A stretch of 64,000 bases of DNA, taken from assembly GCA_963839095.1 (NCBI GenBank), contig CAWIUF010000067.1, forward strand, positions 1 to 64,000. Reading direction: 5' to 3'. Every line of letters starts with the position of its first letter. Position 1 is the stretch's first letter. Shown piece after piece: positions 61,890 through 64,000 of this stretch. A program made the position numbers and the translations under genes. A model generated the notes under the pieces. The model ran no database searches. It was not told the DNA's origin and saw nothing but the letters and a program-made list of their open reading frames with translations. The stretch is from Palsa-504 sp963839095. Its GTDB lineage: Bacteria; Actinomycetota; Actinomycetes; Streptosporangiales; Streptosporangiaceae.

Positions 61890-62114
61890 GCGTCGTCGCG
61901 GACGGAGGTGACGTCGGATAGGGAACCGGGAGGTGAGGCAGATCCGGCAGGCGGTACGCAGGCTGGCCGGCCAGTCCCCGGGCTCGCCGCTGCTCATGGC
62001 GTCAGCCCCATTTCGTCCTCCGGGGCTGTCGGGCCACGGGGAGCGTCGGGAATGCAGGATAACGCACATGGTGTACGGGCAAATGCCAGCAAGGGGAGAA
62101 GAAAGGCGGCCGGC

Positions 62115-64000
62115 ATGACCGATGGGATGCCCGCGGACGACCTGAGTTACGTCGAGTCGTTCGGCCCCGGGCACGGCTATCTTCCGGCCCGGGCGTCGCA
62201 GGCTGGCGGGAGCGTCCGGGTCAGCCTCGACGGGACCTGGAAGTTCCGGTACGGCCGGGGCCGGGCGGACCTGACTCCGGGCTTCGAGGCACCGGATTTC
62301 GACGACGCCGGCTTCGGCGAGCTCGCGGTGCCGTCGCTGTGGCAGCTGGCCGGGCTGCCCGGGTCCGCAGCGGACGGGTCGCCGCGGTACGGGGCGCCCG
62401 CCTACACCAACGTGGTCTACCCGTTCCCGGTCGACCCGCCGCGGGTGCCCGACGACAACCCGGCGGGGGAGTACCGGCGGCACTTCACGCTGCCGCCGGA
62501 GTGGGACTTCGGCGGGTCGGCCGTGATCCGCTTCGACGGGGTGGATTCGTGCTTCGCCGTGTTCGTCAACGGGGCCGCTGTCGGTCACAGCAAGGGCAGC
62601 CGGCTCATCCGCGAGTTCGACGTCACCAGCCTCGTCCGGCCGGGCGGCAACGTGATCGCGGTGCGGGTGCACCAGTGGTCGGCCGGGTCCTACCTCGAGG
62701 ACCAGGACATGTGGTGGCTGTCCGGCATCTTCCGGAGCGTGACGCTCATCAACGAACCACCCGGCGCGATCCGCGACTTCTTCGTCCACGCCGACTACGA
62801 CGCGGCCAGTAATACCGCGACCCTGCGGGTGGACGCCGGCGGCCCGGCCACCGTGTCGGTACCTGAGCTGGGCCTGGCCGCCGTCCCGGCCAATGCCGGG
62901 CACCGCGTGCCGGGCGCCGAGCCCTGGTCGGACGAGCAGCCCCGGCTCTACGACGCGGTCCTGGCCGGCCCGGGCGGGGAGATCGCCTTCCGGGTCGGGT
63001 TCCGCCGTATCGAGGTGCGGGACGGCCAGCTCCGGCTCAACGGCCGCGCGGTGCGCTTCCGCGGCGTGAACCGGCACGAATGGCACCCCGAGACGGGCCG
63101 CAGCCTGGACGAGGCGACCATGCGGGCGGACGTCGTCCTGATGAAGCAGCACAACGTCAACGCGGTGCGGACCAGCCACTATCCGCCAGATTCCCGGTTC
63201 CTGGGTCTATGCGACGAGTTCGGGCTGCTGGTGATCGACGAGTGCGACCTGGAGACGCACGGCTTCGGGCTGAACGGCTGGCGCGGCAACCCCAGCGGGG
63301 ATCCCCGCTGGCTGCCCGCCTACCTGGACCGGATCCAGCGCACCGTCGAGCGGGACAAGAACCATCCCTGCGTGATCATGTGGTCGCTCGGCAACGAGGC
63401 CGGGACCGGCGGCAACCTGGAGCGGATGGCCGAGTGGGCCCGCGGCCGCGACCCGGACCGGCCGATCCACTACGAGGGCGAACCCGACGCCTTCTACACC
63501 GACGTCTTCAGCCAGATGTACACCGGGTACGGCGACCTGGACGCGATCGGCCGGCGGCAGGAACCCGTCACCGCGGACAGCGGACACGACGAGCACCGCC
63601 GCGCCCTGCCGATGATGCTGTGCGAGTACGGCCACGCGATGGGCAACGGCCCCGGCGGCCTGGCCGACTACGCCGAGATCTTCGACCGGCACCCGCGGCT
63701 GCACGGCGGGTTCATCTGGGAGTGGATCGACCACGGGATCGCCCGGCTCACCGCGGCGGGCGAACGGTACTACGCCTACGGCGGCGACTTCGGCGAGCCG
63801 GTCCACGACGGCAACTTCGTCATCGACGGCCTGGTCTTCCCCGACCGCACCCCGTCCCCCGGACTGCTCGAGGCCAAGGCGGTATTCGCGCCGGTCAGGA
63901 TCGAGATCGACCCGGATACCCAGGCCATCGCGGTGCGGAACCGGCACCACACCGCCGGCACCGCGGTGTACCGGTTCGGCTGGCGGGTCGAGGACGGCGG
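62115..64000 (+). CDS. lacZ: GH2 beta-galactosidase, 3' end outside window
   Basis: About 628 codons without stop. Sugar-binding jelly-roll (VSLDGTWKFRYGRG, YTNVVYPFPVDPP, YLEDQDMWWLSGIFRSV), immunoglobulin-like domain, and the TIM barrel with LNGRAVRFRGVNRHEWHPETGR, VRTSHYPPDSRFLGLCDEFGLLVIDECDLETHGF (in parts), acid/base Glu in MWSLGNEAG and nucleophile Glu in MLCEYGHAMGNGPGG, then HGGFIWEWIDHG. All motifs are those of LacZ-type enzymes; there is no signal peptide, so it is cytoplasmic. ATG at 62115. The 225-bp gap before it shows nothing definite. Confidence 0.93.
   Translation, partial: MTDGMPADDLSYVESFGPGHGYLPARASQAGGSVRVSLDGTWKFRYGRGRADLTPGFEAPDFDDAGFGELAVPSLWQLAGLPGSAADGSPRYGAPAYTNVVYPFPVDPPRVPDDNPAGEYRRHFTLPPEWDFGGSAVIRFDGVDSCFAVFVNGAAVGHSKGSRLIREFDVTSLVRPGGNVIAVRVHQWSAGSYLEDQDMWWLSGIFRSVTLINEPPGAIRDFFVHADYDAASNTATLRVDAGGPATVSVPELGLAAVPANAGHRVPGAEPWSDEQPRLYDAVLAGPGGEIAFRVGFRRIEVRDGQLRLNGRAVRFRGVNRHEWHPETGRSLDEATMRADVVLMKQHNVNAVRTSHYPPDSRFLGLCDEFGLLVIDECDLETHGFGLNGWRGNPSGDPRWLPAYLDRIQRTVERDKNHPCVIMWSLGNEAGTGGNLERMAEWARGRDPDRPIHYEGEPDAFYTDVFSQMYTGYGDLDAIGRRQEPVTADSGHDEHRRALPMMLCEYGHAMGNGPGGLADYAEIFDRHPRLHGGFIWEWIDHGIARLTAAGERYYAYGGDFGEPVHDGNFVIDGLVFPDRTPSPGLLEAKAVFAPVRIEIDPDTQAIAVRNRHHTAGTAVYRFGWRVEDG

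Noticed and set aside
1..64000. tRNA, rRNA, riboswitch, CRISPR, IS or prophage features
   Set aside because: I looked for cloverleaf-like and repeat-spacer patterns and for transposase, integrase and phage motifs by eye and saw none; a covariance-model search could still reveal a small RNA.

Overview
The window is a very GC-rich bacterial chromosome segment from a mycothiol-producing actinomycete. The lineage is supported by a mycothione reductase (53.2-54.6 kb), an Lsr2 nucleoid protein (32.4 kb), a complete cvnA-B-C-D conservon (47.5-51.5 kb), an F420-type luciferase-like oxidoreductase and GTG starts with GTGA/ATGA overlaps. Genus cannot be fixed from what is visible. I see no rRNA, tRNA, integrase, transposase, prophage or CRISPR array.

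Layout. 0-7 kb: the end of aroD, a P450/ferredoxin/TetR unit, a DHA2 exporter with its TetR and operator, and a pirin + YceI pair divergent from a MarR regulator. 7-10 kb: a GT39-like membrane glycosyltransferase with a Gly-rich tail and a small lipoprotein. 10-15 kb: an NAD block in which an NrtR-type regulator diverges from nadA-nadB-nadC, with a strong palindrome at the nadA promoter. 15-16.5 kb: an SDR and an XRE/MmyB regulator.

16.5-31.4 kb is the most interesting part: a catabolic island of six divergent or neighbouring transcription units. It encodes a DUF885 peptidase-like protein, a MaoC-type hydratase, SDRs, a PHP protein, two dissimilar acyl-CoA dehydrogenase subunits, an ADP-forming acyl-CoA ligase, an R2lox-like di-metal oxidase with an SCP2-like carrier protein, an F420-type LLM enzyme, and a DUF35/thiolase-like (Ltp2-type) pair. 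Every unit is preceded by the same palindrome, YAGAA-N5-TTCYR, and a TetR gene sits in the middle. This looks like a KstR-like but differently spaced local regulon for breakdown of a large lipid, steroid-like or branched acyl substrate.

31.5-37 kb: lsr2, an FMN split-barrel protein, a glucarate-dehydratase-like enolase, a double DUF427 protein and a membrane-anchored thioredoxin-fold protein. 37-40 kb: a BlaI/M56-protease pair whose TCTACTA-N7-TAGTAGA operators also lie before the thioredoxin-fold gene and a vanadium-haloperoxidase-like secreted enzyme. 40-47 kb: a STAND regulator, a SnoaL protein, an orphan histidine kinase and a CPA1 antiporter. 47.5-54.6 kb: the conservon, an MFS exporter and mtr. 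54.6-60.2 kb: scarred DNA (mscL and enolase remnants, a broken DUF1211 gene) together with a small GntR regulon (TTGCATACA boxes) containing a carboxymuconolactone-decarboxylase-like protein and an alpha/beta hydrolase. 60.3-64 kb: a MocR regulator and the 5' part of a GH2 beta-galactosidase.

Caution: at least 17 otherwise intact genes are interrupted by one or more single frame changes with no loss of conserved motifs on either side. This pattern fits residual indel errors in a draft assembly better than mass pseudogenisation. Such genes are annotated here as single CDSs with the approximate shift position stated.
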